From JANMDU01 sp043777675 (lineage in GTDB: Bacteria > Pseudomonadota > Gammaproteobacteria > Burkholderiales > Burkholderiaceae_C): a stretch of 64,000 nt of DNA. The stretch covers positions 10,123-74,122 of the forward strand of contig JAYWHR010000003.1 in NCBI GenBank assembly GCA_043777675.1, read 5' to 3'. The number at the start of each line of letters is the position of its first letter. Position 1 is the stretch's first letter. The position numbers and the translations under genes were made by a program. This document shows positions 7,412-16,164 of this stretch, in pieces. The notes under the pieces were generated by a model that was not told the DNA's origin, searched no databases, and saw only the letters and a program-made list of their open reading frames with translations.

Positions 7412-8710
7412 ATGATGCGACCGCGCAAAATTGCAATTATTGGGTCAGGCATTACCGGCTTAGGCGCTGCCCACGCCTTGCGGGGCTCAGCGGATATCAC
7501 ATTGTTTGAAGCGGGTTCGCATTTCGGTGGTCATGCCAACACAGTCGATGTGAGCTTAGCCACGCCCCACGGCGAGCGCACGCACGGCATCGACACCGGT
7601 TTTCTGGTGTACAACGAGCGCACTTACCCACATCTGATCGCTCTATTTGCACAGCTTGGCGTACACACCACTGTGACAGATATGAGCTTTTCTGTGCAGG
7701 GAAAAGATGGTGCTCGACATTTGGAGTGGAGCGGCGCGAATCTCAATACCGTATTTGCGCAGCGCAGCAATCTACTTCGCCCGCGCTTCCTCAAAATGTT
7801 GATGGAAGTGCTGCGCTTGAATAAACTTTGCACGCAAATCGCCGAAAATGGAACCGAAGCGCAGCTTTCTCAGCCACTCTCTGATTTTTTGGCCGAGTAT
7901 CGCTTCGACCAAGAAGTGCGCGACTGGTATTTGCTGCCTATGCTAGGCTGTATTTGGAGCTGCCCCACAAGCCAAATGCTGCAATTTCCCGTGGCCACCA
8001 TGATCCGCTTTTGTCACAACCATGGCTTGATGCAGGTGAGCAATCGCCCCAAGTGGTCGACTGTGACCGGTGGCTCGCGCAATTACGTCAAGTTGATCAC
8101 CGACGAGATCAAGGATAAGCGCTTAAATACAGCCGTTCAGCTTGTGCAGCGGGATGAAGATGGCGTCAGCATCGTCACAGCCGGCCAAGCCGAAAGATTT
8201 GATCGCGTGATTTTTGCGACTCACGCACCGCAAGCCTTGGCTCTTTTGCGCGACGCAACCGAGCAAGAAAAGAGTATCCTCGGCGCATTCAAAACGAAGC
8301 CGAACAAAGCTGTACTTCACACTGACGCCAGCGTGTTGCCAAAGAGCAAACTAGCATGGAGCGCATGGAATTATGCGCGCGGCGATGCGGCTCAAGAAGG
8401 CAGCAGCGTCTGCTTGCATTACCTGATCAACAAGCTGCAGCCGATTCCCTTTCAGCAACCCGTTGTGGTCAGCTTGAATCCGACCCGAGAAATAGCGCGT
8501 CATCACATCATGGGCGAATTTGAATATGCACACCCGGTGATGGACATGGCTGCTACTGCTGCACAGGCGAGATTGCACGAGATCAACGGTGTACATCATG
8601 CTTGGTATTGCGGTGCGTGGTCGCGCTATGGTTTTCATGAAGATGGACTAATGTCTGGCTTGGCCGCAGCACGTGCTGTGCTTAAGCAAATTCATGGGAC
8701 AAGTTCATGA
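7412..8710 (+). CDS. FAD-dependent amine-oxidase-like protein of the CFA cluster
   Basis: Flavoprotein of 432 residues. The N-terminal dinucleotide-binding motif IGSGITGLGAAHAL is at about residues 9-22, followed by the acidic LFEAG turn and GGHANTVD. The C-terminal YCGAWSRYGFHEDGLMSGL is the FAD-closing segment of the amine oxidase family. Two ATGs occur in tandem at 7412 and 7415. In many proteobacteria this protein is encoded with DUF1365 and a cyclopropane-fatty-acid-synthase homologue, as here; a role in desaturating or oxidising membrane acyl chains is suggested by that context. The next gene overlaps by 4 bases, so translation is coupled. Confidence 0.9.
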   Translation: MMRPRKIAIIGSGITGLGAAHALRGSADITLFEAGSHFGGHANTVDVSLATPHGERTHGIDTGFLVYNERTYPHLIALFAQLGVHTTVTDMSFSVQGKDGARHLEWSGANLNTVFAQRSNLLRPRFLKMLMEVLRLNKLCTQIAENGTEAQLSQPLSDFLAEYRFDQEVRDWYLLPMLGCIWSCPTSQMLQFPVATMIRFCHNHGLMQVSNRPKWSTVTGGSRNYVKLITDEIKDKRLNTAVQLVQRDEDGVSIVTAGQAERFDRVIFATHAPQALALLRDATEQEKSILGAFKTKPNKAVLHTDASVLPKSKLAWSAWNYARGDAAQEGSSVCLHYLINKLQPIPFQQPVVVSLNPTREIARHHIMGEFEYAHPVMDMAATAAQARLHEINGVHHAWYCGAWSRYGFHEDGLMSGLAAARAVLKQIHGTSS

Positions 8711-9477
8711 GCGTGCCCTCCGTAGCTATGATGGGGTTTGGTTCGGTGCGTCACACTCGCCTGCGCCCCGCTCTCAATGCTTTTGCGTATCCCACTTATT
8801 TCCTCATGCTGCCGATGCGCAGCATGGCCACACACGGCGCTGGTGCGCTCGCGCGTAATCGCGCGGCTACCATCAGCTTTTTTGATAAAGACCACGGCGA
8901 TGGCCGTGCTGACTCATTGGGCTGGCTTGATGAATTATTGCAAACCGAAGGCATAAAAGATGCCAACGGTGAAGCTTGGCTGCATTGCTATCCGCGCGTG
9001 CTCGGCTACAGTTTCAAACCGGTGAGTTTTTGGTACTGCCATCATGCGGATGGCAGCCTTCGCGCAGTTGTCGTAGAAGTGAACAACACCTTTGGAGAGC
9101 GCCATGTGTATTTGCTGGATCAGGTGCACTATGGGAAAGAGGTAACAGCAACGAAAGTGTTTCACGTCTCGCCGTTTTGCAATGTTGAAGGCAGCTACCG
9201 CTTCCGCTTCATGACAACTGCAGATGCAAACAAAAAGTTGCTGCGTACTGTTGCACGAATTGATTACGACGATGCCCAAGGCGCGCTGATCAATACCTCA
9301 GTGAGCGGCGATTTGCAGCCCCTTACCGCGCAAACTGTTCGCAAGGCACTCTTTTCCTACGGCGCGATGACGCTTGGCGTGATCGCCCGGATTCATTGGC
9401 AAGCGGCGCGATTGTTTTTCAAGCGCGTGCCTTTCGTCTCTAAACCCATGCCACCAGACGTTTTCGTGACCCGTTAA
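8707..9477 (+). CDS. DUF1365 family protein
   Basis: A 256-residue protein of the DUF1365 family, whose biochemical function is not established. Recognisable features are LRHTRLRP-like VRHTRLRPALNAF near the start, the conserved PRVLGYSFKPVSFWYCH block (about residues 95-112) and VFHVSPFCNVEGSYRF (about residues 150-165). It overlaps the FAD gene by four bases (ATGA) and is followed 24 bases later by the methyltransferase gene. In genomes it is nearly always found beside these two partners, so a shared lipid-modification step is likely. Confidence 0.88.
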   Translation: MSVPSVAMMGFGSVRHTRLRPALNAFAYPTYFLMLPMRSMATHGAGALARNRAATISFFDKDHGDGRADSLGWLDELLQTEGIKDANGEAWLHCYPRVLGYSFKPVSFWYCHHADGSLRAVVVEVNNTFGERHVYLLDQVHYGKEVTATKVFHVSPFCNVEGSYRFRFMTTADANKKLLRTVARIDYDDAQGALINTSVSGDLQPLTAQTVRKALFSYGAMTLGVIARIHWQAARLFFKRVPFVSKPMPPDVFVTR

Positions 9478-9501
9478 AAAAATTAACAAGATATCTTGAC
9501 T

Positions 9502-10731
9502 ATGCAAACCAGTGCTACCAGCCACAATTTTGAAATACCTAGCAGCGCCCCAGCTGCAGCACGCACTTGCATGAAGCTTTTGCAGCGACTCAAACACGGC
9601 TCACTCACCGTGCAATTGCCCGATGGCGCTGTGCAGCATTTTGGGCAGTCAAGTGGTCAAGCAGCAATTCACGGCAATCTAAATCTGCACGATTGGAATG
9701 TCTGCACAGCAGCGCTTAAGTCAGGTGATATTGGTTTTGCCGAGAGCTATATCTCTGGTGAGTGGAGTACACCGAATTTAGTCAATGTGCTCCGTATTTT
9801 CGTGGCTAATCGCCGCGAAGTAGAAGATATTATTTACGGCACTTGGATAGGCCGATTGGTTTATCGCATCAAACATTTGCTCAATCGCAATACCAAAGCC
9901 AATTCGCAGAAAAATATCCATGCTCACTACGATTTAGGTAATGCGTTTTACAAGCTTTGGCTCGACGACAGCATGAGCTATTCCAGCGCTTGGTTTGAGG
10001 GCGACTACACCAAACCAATGATCGATGCGCAATATGCCAAGGTGCGCCGTGCGTTGCGCATGGCAGATGTGAAGCCTCATGATCGTGTGCTAGAGATCGG
10101 CTGTGGTTGGGGCGGCTTAGCAGAAATTGGTGCAAAAGAATTTGATGCAAACATCACGGGCGTGACACTATCCACAGAACAATTGAATTTTGCCAAAGCG
10201 CGCATGGATGAATTGGGCAAGGCCGGGCAGACCGATCTTCGCTTGCAAGATTACCGGGACATCACTGATCAGCCCTTCGATGCTATTTGCTCCATTGAAA
10301 TGGTGGAAGCTGTGGGTCGCGAATACTGGGCTGAGTATTTTTCTACTGTGGCACGCTTGCTCAAGAGCGGTGGTCGCGCCTGTATTCAAGCGATCACCAT
10401 TGACGATGTTTTGTTTGAAAGGTATGTGAAATCCACAGACTTTATTCAGCAATACATCTTCCCCGGAGGCTGCTTGCCCAGTCCGAGCGAATTTCGCAAA
10501 GCTGCTGAAGCTGCAGGCTTGTCGGTGGTGGATCAATTCTCTTTTGGCAAAGACTATGCAGAGACCTGCCGTCGATGGCGCGCTGATTTTTTACAGAAAC
10601 GTGCTGAAATTTTGCCGCTGGGCTTCGATGAAGAGTTCATGCGTACATGGGAGTTTTATTTGGCTTACTGCGAGGCTGCTTTTGAAGAGCAAAATATTGA
10701 TGTGATGCAATTCACCTTGCTTAAACCGTAG
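9502..10731 (+). CDS. Cyclopropane-fatty-acyl-phospholipid synthase-like methyltransferase
   Basis: SAM-dependent methyltransferase acting on unsaturated phospholipid acyl chains, about 409 residues from the ATG at 9502; a TTG two codons earlier is also open. The N-terminal lipid-binding domain precedes the catalytic domain, which begins NIHAHYDLGNAFYKLWLD, a CFA synthase signature. The SAM site VLEIGCGWGGLAE is at about residues 197-209, and FIQQYIFPGGCLPS lies in the C-terminal part. The tail FEEQNIDVMQFTLLK also fits the family. In clusters of this content the enzyme may methylate rather than cyclopropanate (as for methylated furan fatty acids in Cereibacter); sequence alone does not decide. 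Confidence 0.92.
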   Translation: MQTSATSHNFEIPSSAPAAARTCMKLLQRLKHGSLTVQLPDGAVQHFGQSSGQAAIHGNLNLHDWNVCTAALKSGDIGFAESYISGEWSTPNLVNVLRIFVANRREVEDIIYGTWIGRLVYRIKHLLNRNTKANSQKNIHAHYDLGNAFYKLWLDDSMSYSSAWFEGDYTKPMIDAQYAKVRRALRMADVKPHDRVLEIGCGWGGLAEIGAKEFDANITGVTLSTEQLNFAKARMDELGKAGQTDLRLQDYRDITDQPFDAICSIEMVEAVGREYWAEYFSTVARLLKSGGRACIQAITIDDVLFERYVKSTDFIQQYIFPGGCLPSPSEFRKAAEAAGLSVVDQFSFGKDYAETCRRWRADFLQKRAEILPLGFDEEFMRTWEFYLAYCEAAFEEQNIDVMQFTLLKP

Positions 10732-10742
10732 AGATTTTTAAC

Positions 10743-11339
10743 ATGCACGCATTTTCTCGCTCGTTGTATCGCGCTATCGGTTTAATAGCATTATGCGCAT
10801 GTTTTATGCCGGCTATGGGGCAAATTGCCTATGCGAAAAGCCCCAATACCCCAGCACCCATCACGCAAGGCTTGAGTGGTGCGCGAGAAATCGGACAAGC
10901 TCGCTTGATCGTTTATGGTTTTAACATTTACGACGCTAGGCTTTGGGCGGCAGACGGGTTCGCTGTGGCTAAATATGCCGAAGAGCCTTTTGCATTGGAG
11001 CTGCGTTATCTGCGCAGTTTCAAGGGTCAGATGATCGCGGAGCGCTCGCTGAGTGAGATGCGGAGGTTGGCGCCAGTGAGTGATGAAAAAGCTGCGCAGT
11101 GGCTGCAAAACATGAAGACCACTTTTCCTGACATCCAGAAAGGCGACCAGCTCATTGGCATCTATCGCCCAGACGGCACAGCGAGTTTCACGCTCAATGG
11201 CAAACCCATTGGTGAGGTACGCGATGCAGAGTTCACTCGGCTTTTTTTCGGCATTTGGCTCAACCCAAAGACCAGCGAGCCGAAAATGCGCAGTGAATTG
11301 ATCGGTGATGTAGGCACCTCCACTGGGATCAAGAAGTGA
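10743..11339 (+). CDS. Secreted chalcone-isomerase-like protein with a repeat-derived signal peptide
   Basis: Exported 198-residue protein of the bacterial chalcone-isomerase-like family, which lacks a proven activity and may bind fatty acids. Family features are the RLIVYGFNIYDARLW segment (about residues 57-72), ALELRYLRSFKG and the C-terminal LFFGIWLNPKTSEPKMR. The hydrophobic signal peptide (about residues 9-30) is largely encoded by dispersed repeat copy 2, read as LIALCACFMPAMGQI. The repeat therefore appears to have been built into the export signal. The gene is 11 bases after the methyltransferase gene and overlaps the next carrier gene by 4 bases. Confidence 0.85.
   Translation: MHAFSRSLYRAIGLIALCACFMPAMGQIAYAKSPNTPAPITQGLSGAREIGQARLIVYGFNIYDARLWAADGFAVAKYAEEPFALELRYLRSFKGQMIAERSLSEMRRLAPVSDEKAAQWLQNMKTTFPDIQKGDQLIGIYRPDGTASFTLNGKPIGEVRDAEFTRLFFGIWLNPKTSEPKMRSELIGDVGTSTGIKK
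10773..10826 (+). repeat. Dispersed repeat family A, copy 2 (inside a coding sequence)
   Basis: GCTAT at 10773-10777, ATAGC at 10785-10789 and core TGCGCATGTTTTATGCCGGC at 10794-10813. It lies in frame in the signal-peptide region of the chalcone-isomerase-like gene, in the sense orientation. Confidence 0.85.
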
Positions 11340-12625
11340 CAACTGCAGCACCCCTTAGCGCAAGCCTTGGTGTGGCCTCGCCCATTTGGTCTGTACGCCA
11401 AGGCTTCAGTTATGGCGCCTTGGGTATCGCGCTGGCTTTTGTAGCGCTACCTTTGTACGTGTTGCTGCCAAATTTCTATGCGCGCGAGTTTGGTGTGGGC
11501 TTGTCCACGCTGGGGGCGATGTTGCTTGGCGCGCGCTTGTTTGATGCACTGATTGATCCTGCGCTGGGCGGCTGGGCGGATCGCTTGTTTGGCCGCTCTG
11601 TGCAAGCCGTGTGGCGCATGGCTTGCGGGGTAGCCGTGATTTTGGCCTTGGGCTTTTCTGCGTTGTTTTTCCCACCAGTGCGTGGCAATGGCTTGTTGGT
11701 ATGGACAACGCTAGCGCTGATCGTGACATATGCAGCTTATAGCTTCGTGAGCGTCTCACACCAAAGCTGGGGCGCGCGCATGGGCGGCGATGCAGCGTTT
11801 CGCGCTCGCGTTGCAGCGTGGCGGGAAGCGCCGGGCTTGATTGGCGTGTTGCTCGCTTCTACCTTGCCGATCGTGGCCGGGCTGCCGGTGATGGTGGCGG
11901 TGTTTGTGGTGCTTTTGGCTTTGGGGCTCTGGGCGTTGGCTCATGCGCCAAAGCCAGTGGCTGATGTACATATGGTGGACAAGCAAGATGTGTGGTTGCC
12001 GTGGCGCAATGCGCGATTTCGAGCCTTGATGTTGATTTTTGTGCTCAATGGCATTGCCAGCGCTGTGCCGGCTACTTTGGTGCTTTTCTTTGTGCAAGAT
12101 TTGCTGCAAGCGCCAAAAAATTTAGAAGGCGTATTTCTTGGCGTGTACTTCATCGCCGGGGCGCTGGCCATTCCGTTGTGGATGCATGCCGTCAAACGCA
12201 TCGGACTGGCTTGGGGCTGGCTGATCAGTATGGTGCTCTCCATCCTTGTATTTGTTTGGGCCGCTACTTTGGGCGCAGGAGATGTGTGGGCTTATGTGGC
12301 CATTTGCGCGCTGTCTGGCATTGCGCTGGGGGCAGATTTGGCCTTCCCAAGCGCTTTGCTCACAGGAACGATTGCCGCCGAGGGCGATCAAGGCCAGCAC
12401 GAAGGTGCTTACTACGGTTGGTGGAATTTCGCTACAAAGTTAAATATGGCTCTGGCCGCTGGCTTAGCGCTGCCTTTGCTCGATGTGTTTGGCTATACGC
12501 CAGGCGTACGTGATCCTCAGGCACTGCAAGCACTTGTTATTGCGTATTGTGTGTTGCCATGCGCTCTCAAATTAGTAGCATCTGGCGCACTATTTATGGC
12601 GGCCAGAGGCCAAAAGTTCATTTGA
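11336..12625 (+). CDS. MFS carrier of the glycoside/cation symporter type
   Basis: Integral membrane transporter of 429 residues with about twelve hydrophobic segments. It starts at a GTG that overlaps the previous stop. The loop after the second segment, LFDALIDPALGGWADRLFGR, is the family signature region of sugar/cation symporters (MelB-like) and related major-facilitator proteins. A homologue is part of the ChrR/sigma-E-controlled operon of Cereibacter sphaeroides that also carries the amine oxidase and CFA-like genes. Here too it is embedded in the lipid operon, so a lipid or lipid-precursor substrate is more plausible than a sugar. That is inference. Confidence 0.82.
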   Translation: MTTAAPLSASLGVASPIWSVRQGFSYGALGIALAFVALPLYVLLPNFYAREFGVGLSTLGAMLLGARLFDALIDPALGGWADRLFGRSVQAVWRMACGVAVILALGFSALFFPPVRGNGLLVWTTLALIVTYAAYSFVSVSHQSWGARMGGDAAFRARVAAWREAPGLIGVLLASTLPIVAGLPVMVAVFVVLLALGLWALAHAPKPVADVHMVDKQDVWLPWRNARFRALMLIFVLNGIASAVPATLVLFFVQDLLQAPKNLEGVFLGVYFIAGALAIPLWMHAVKRIGLAWGWLISMVLSILVFVWAATLGAGDVWAYVAICALSGIALGADLAFPSALLTGTIAAEGDQGQHEGAYYGWWNFATKLNMALAAGLALPLLDVFGYTPGVRDPQALQALVIAYCVLPCALKLVASGALFMAARGQKFI

Positions 12626-12638
12626 ATTGGAGTTCTTG

Positions 12639-13205
12639 ATGTCTTATTTATCTTCCCGCCGTCTTTTGCTGACTGTAGGCACAGCCGCTGCTGCGCTAGC
12701 GATGACAGGCTGCAGCACGAGCCCCCAAGTAGCAGATTACGCCAACGAAAAACCTCTCTTCGATCTCAAGGCTTATTTCAATGGGCGTGTGGATGGCTGG
12801 GGCATCTTCACAGATCGCGCAGGCAAAGTAGCGCGCCGCTTCATTGTTACGATGAATTGCTCTTGGAATGGCGAAGAAGGTATTCTGGATGAAGACTTCA
12901 TTTTCAGCGATGGCAAAAAGGAAAAGCGCATCTGGCGCATGAAGCGCATTGCGGGTGCAGACGGTATAGTGCGCTACGAAGGTAAAGCGGGTGATGTGGT
13001 GGGTACTGGCTATGGCGAGCAACGCGGGAACGCTTTCCGCTGGGGCTACACTCTCGCACTGCCAGTGGATGGCAAAGTGTATGAGGTCCAGTTTGACGAC
13101 TGGATGTATCAGATGGATAACCAAGTTGTCATCAACAAAGCTACCATGACCAAGTTCGGCATCACACTTGGTGAGCTCGTCGTCACTTTCACGAAAAGAA
13201 TTTAA
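12639..13205 (+). CDS. DUF3833 family lipoprotein
   Basis: Predicted outer- or inner-membrane lipoprotein of about 188 residues. The start is the ATG at 12639, which has TTGGAG seven bases upstream; the frame also opens at a TTG at 12627. The signal peptide ends in the lipobox AMTGC near residue 24. The body contains FNGRVDGWGIFTDRAG and the paired motifs DFIFSDGKKEKRIW and NAFRWGYTLALPVDG of the DUF3833 family. This family regularly accompanies the FAD/DUF1365/CFA genes; its function is unknown. A REP-like hairpin follows the stop codon. Confidence 0.85.
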   Translation: MSYLSSRRLLLTVGTAAAALAMTGCSTSPQVADYANEKPLFDLKAYFNGRVDGWGIFTDRAGKVARRFIVTMNCSWNGEEGILDEDFIFSDGKKEKRIWRMKRIAGADGIVRYEGKAGDVVGTGYGEQRGNAFRWGYTLALPVDGKVYEVQFDDWMYQMDNQVVINKATMTKFGITLGELVVTFTKRI

Positions 13206-13231
13206 TTGGGGTCGGAACCCAATTAATTTTT
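13202..13231 (+). repeat. REP-like hairpin (family B), possible terminator
   Basis: Perfect 9-bp stem TTAATTGGG (13202-13210) / CCCAATTAA (13218-13226) around GTCGGAA, followed by five T. The central GGGGTCGGAACCC matches the GGGGTCAGAACCC element found at 61354-61419. It overlaps the DUF3833 stop codon and precedes the SDR gene, so it may weaken read-through. Confidence 0.7.
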
Positions 13232-13252
13232 CTAATAAAAAAGCAGCAGCCT

Positions 13253-14023
13253 ATGAGCCTCAACCCCAAAATCACAGACTGGCGGGGAAAGCGTGTTTGG
13301 CTCGTCGGCGCTTCCACCGGAATTGGCCGCGCGACGGCCATAGCTCTGCATATCGCCGAAGCGACGGTGATTGTGTCTGCTCGTAGCGCAGCGCCTTTGG
13401 CTGAGCTTGCAGCGCAGTATCCCGGTATGCAAACCATCCAACTTGATGCCACGGATGAAGCAGGCGTCAAAGCGGCTGCACACAAGCTGATTGCAGAAGG
13501 CGGCCTTGACCTCGTGATGTATTGCGCGGGCATTTATGAGCCTCTGCGCGCCCAAGAAATCAGCAGCGCGATCATGACGCAGCATATGCAAGTGAACTAC
13601 ATCGGTGCAGTGTTTGTGACGCAAGCTGTGCTACCCGCGATGCTTGCCGCCAAGCGTGGGCATTTGAGTTATGTATCGAGCGTGGCAGGTTTTCGTGGCC
13701 TACCGAAATCGTTGGCGTATGGGCCAACAAAAGCCGCCATGATTAATATGGCTGAGGCTTTGTATATTGATCTGCACGATGAAGGCTTAGGTGTCAGCCT
13801 GATCAATCCGGGCTTTGTAGAGACGCCGCTCACTTCGCAAAACACCTTTCGCATGCCAGCGCTCATCAAGCCCGAGCAGGCAGCTCAGGAGATCATGGCA
13901 GGCTGGAAAGATGGGCAGTTTGAGATGCATTTCCCCAAGCGCTTCACAACGTGGCTTAAGCTCATGCGCAGCTTGCCGTACACCGTGTATTTCAAAATGA
14001 CGCGGCAGTTCACCGGGCTGTAG
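13253..14023 (+). CDS. Short-chain dehydrogenase/reductase of the lipid operon
   Basis: Classical SDR of 256 residues. The cofactor motif GASTGIG is at about residues 19-25, an NAG-like YCAGIY near residue 91, the catalytic Ser in SYVSSVAG (about 140), and AYGPTKAA supplies the Tyr-x-x-x-Lys pair (about 156-160). NAD(P)-dependent oxidation or reduction of an alcohol or ketone is expected. It is the seventh gene of the rightward cluster and is followed 5 bases later by the NTF2-like gene. SDRs occur in comparable light/singlet-oxygen operons, which supports membership; the substrate is unknown. Confidence 0.87.
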   Translation: MSLNPKITDWRGKRVWLVGASTGIGRATAIALHIAEATVIVSARSAAPLAELAAQYPGMQTIQLDATDEAGVKAAAHKLIAEGGLDLVMYCAGIYEPLRAQEISSAIMTQHMQVNYIGAVFVTQAVLPAMLAAKRGHLSYVSSVAGFRGLPKSLAYGPTKAAMINMAEALYIDLHDEGLGVSLINPGFVETPLTSQNTFRMPALIKPEQAAQEIMAGWKDGQFEMHFPKRFTTWLKLMRSLPYTVYFKMTRQFTGL

Positions 14024-14027
14024 ATCT

Positions 14028-14471
14028 ATGGCTCACATCTGCTCTGATCCAAGCGTACAACGGATCGTTGATTTTTTTGAATCGATGCAACTCGCTTCTG
14101 TGCAGCGCATGGGCGAGTTCTACACTTTGGACGCGAATTTTAAAGACCCCTTTAACGAAGTGCGTGGCTTAAAAGAAGTGCAGGGCATCTTCAATCACAT
14201 GTATGTCGCCCTGCATGAGCCTCATTTTGTCGTGGTGAATACCGTGGCGCAAGGCGATCAATGCTTTATCGTTTGGGATTTCAAATTCCGCTTCAAGCGC
14301 TTTGATACGGTGACAGTGCAAACTATTCGCGGCTGCTCACACCTGCAGCTTACGACGGGTGGCAAAATCGCATTTCATCGCGATTATTGGGATGCAGCAG
14401 AAGAGCTCTACGAGAAGCTGCCTGTTGTGGGCGGCTTGATGCGGTGGTTGAAGCGGCGGGCTAACAGCTAA
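14028..14471 (+). CDS. Nuclear transport factor 2-like (SnoaL fold) protein
   Basis: Small 147-residue cone-shaped-fold protein. It begins with a helix (SVQRIVDFFESMQLASVQRM), then FYTLDANFKDPFNEVRGL and GIFNHMYVAL, the helix-strand pattern of NTF2/SnoaL proteins. These act as small isomerases, cyclases or ligand-binding proteins. The last residues are basic (RWLKRRANS). It lies 5 bases after the SDR stop and closes the operon; the converging nicX-like gene ends at 14535. I see no residues that fix an activity. Confidence 0.78.
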   Translation: MAHICSDPSVQRIVDFFESMQLASVQRMGEFYTLDANFKDPFNEVRGLKEVQGIFNHMYVALHEPHFVVVNTVAQGDQCFIVWDFKFRFKRFDTVTVQTIRGCSHLQLTTGGKIAFHRDYWDAAEELYEKLPVVGGLMRWLKRRANS

Positions 14472-14534
14472 TCTGGGATATTCTAAAAAACTGTATTTTG
14501 CTGCGTGAGATATGCCAATCACGCTCAGCTTGGC

Positions 14535-15608
14535 TCACGCCACGATCACACCTTCGCGCACAACAACCAGTCCATCAAAAGAAACAGTGCAGTACTTTTG
14601 TGGCAGATCGAAATGCCCGAGCGTGTATCGCCCCGCAGTCTCATTCGCTCCCGTACTGTAGAGAAAACTTCCTGCAGCACAGCGCAATTCCGTGCCGTTG
14701 AAATCGCGTTTATCAAACATGGCCATGCTGTCAAATCGCGCAGCAGGATTGAGCCCGTAGCCGACATGCGATACGGCATAGGCTGCTCTGTGACCATCTC
14801 TTGCTTCCCAAGCGGCTAAGTATTCGCGCAACAGCTGCGCATCAACGCCTGAGCCTTCAATCTTTGTAATGTAATCATTCTCAATGGTGAGCGCTATCGG
14901 CTGTTCGATATAACGTTTGAAAGCCAAATTCACATCACCCACGCCCAGTACCAAGCTGCCATTGACGCTGCCTGCTTTCGGGAACGCGAGCACGAGGCCA
15001 CCGGGGAAATGTGTCATCGTGCCCGGTTTGCTGGTGTAGCCCCAATTTCCACCGCTGGGCGCGTTACCTAAGGCAATATCCAGACAAGTACCCGAACGAC
15101 TTGTCACTTGCATGGTTTTAACGCCACGCAAACGCTTGCTGTGCGCCTTCACGGCTTGCTCGAGTGCATCATCAGCCGCTAGGCGGCACAGCGCCTCGGG
15201 ATGCTCATTGCTGATGTAGATCACGCGCGGCTGAGTTGTGCCATTGCCTTTCAAGATATCAGGCAATTCAGGCGCATGCATCAAGCCTTCTACCGTGCAA
15301 TCAATCACCAGATGGCACGCGGCCAAGGCTTGAATCACGGGTGCGATTCCTGCAATAGCGGTGCTCGCGCCTGTGGAGCGAATCAGCGGCGTGGGTGGGT
15401 GAGAGGATGTGAAAGAAGTGGGCAGCGTGAGCATAAATGTTTGCGCACCAACGCGAGCGCAGGCGTGGCGCAATGCCTCGAGCAAATCGGGGCGCGATTG
15501 GCTCTCGCCGAGAATGGCCGCCGTCTCGCCGCATTGCAATGCGCAGCGGCGAAGCAGGGCTTCGAAGCAGTCGATCCAATGGGGCTCGAGGTGTGTGGTG
15601 TATGTCAT
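14535..15608 (-). CDS. 2,5-dihydroxypyridine 5,6-dioxygenase-like protein (NicX family)
   Basis: A 357-residue protein of the M29-aminopeptidase-like fold used by NicX, the iron-dependent dioxygenase that opens the pyridine ring in nicotinate degradation. Candidate metal residues are in SHVGYGLNPAAR (about residues 280-291) and TLGHFDLP (about residues 331-338), the latter giving the H-x-D pair. GGNWGYTSKPGTMTHFPGG contributes Glu/His-type residues of the same fold. No other nicotinate genes are adjacent, and the divergent neighbour is a flavin reductase. A different ring-cleavage or hydrolytic role is therefore possible. Confidence 0.72.
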   Translation of the reverse strand: MTYTTHLEPHWIDCFEALLRRCALQCGETAAILGESQSRPDLLEALRHACARVGAQTFMLTLPTSFTSSHPPTPLIRSTGASTAIAGIAPVIQALAACHLVIDCTVEGLMHAPELPDILKGNGTTQPRVIYISNEHPEALCRLAADDALEQAVKAHSKRLRGVKTMQVTSRSGTCLDIALGNAPSGGNWGYTSKPGTMTHFPGGLVLAFPKAGSVNGSLVLGVGDVNLAFKRYIEQPIALTIENDYITKIEGSGVDAQLLREYLAAWEARDGHRAAYAVSHVGYGLNPAARFDSMAMFDKRDFNGTELRCAAGSFLYSTGANETAGRYTLGHFDLPQKYCTVSFDGLVVVREGVIVA

Positions 15609-15663
15609 GGTGCGTTGCGAGGCATTTGTCTTGCAGGCATACTACATGAAAACACCTTAAAAC

Positions 15664-16164
15664 ATGATCCAAAACTCTCTGTCTGCACCAACAACTCAAG
15701 CCATGCGCTCAGCCCTTGGTTTGTTTGCCACTGGCGTCACGATCGTGACCGCTCGCTCGCCGGATGGCAGCATGATGGGCCTCACAGCCAACTCCTTTAA
15801 TTCCGTCTCGCTCACACCGCCTTTGGTGCTCTGGAGTCTTGGAACGAAATCGGGCTCACTCAAAGCATTTTTGCAAACTAAGCACTACGCGATACATGTG
15901 CTTGCCGTAGAGCAGCAAAATTTGGCAGAACGCTTTGCTAGCAAAATGGTGGATCGTTTTGATGGCTTGACCTTCGAAGAAGGCTCAGGCGGCGTGCCCA
16001 TCTTACCGGGCTGCGCAGCCGTGTTCGAATGCACAAGTCGCAGCCAATATCCTGAAGGCGATCACGTGATCCTTGTTGGCGAGGTGCTCTCTTGCCGCCA
16101 CGATGCTACGCGCGCACCGCTGTTGTTTCATGGCGGTAAGTTTTATACCGAGCATCTCCTTTGA
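15664..16164 (+). CDS. Flavin reductase family protein
   Basis: FMN-binding split-barrel flavin reductase of 166 residues, the type that supplies reduced flavin to two-component monooxygenases. Typical segments are LGLFATGVTIVTA, GLTANSFNSVSLTPPLVLWSL (flavin contact region, residues about 40-60) and the C-terminal HGGKFY. It starts at an ATG 55 bases from the divergent NicX-like gene and overlaps the EamA gene by 4 bases. No partner oxygenase is beside it; the Rieske and flavin genes further right are too distant to assign. Confidence 0.87.
   Translation: MIQNSLSAPTTQAMRSALGLFATGVTIVTARSPDGSMMGLTANSFNSVSLTPPLVLWSLGTKSGSLKAFLQTKHYAIHVLAVEQQNLAERFASKMVDRFDGLTFEEGSGGVPILPGCAAVFECTSRSQYPEGDHVILVGEVLSCRHDATRAPLLFHGGKFYTEHLL

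Noticed and set aside
7185..7412. 75-codon open frame from a GTG before the FAD oxidase gene
   Set aside because: No ribosome site, no motif, Arg/Ser-rich composition unlike its neighbours; more likely non-coding leader.
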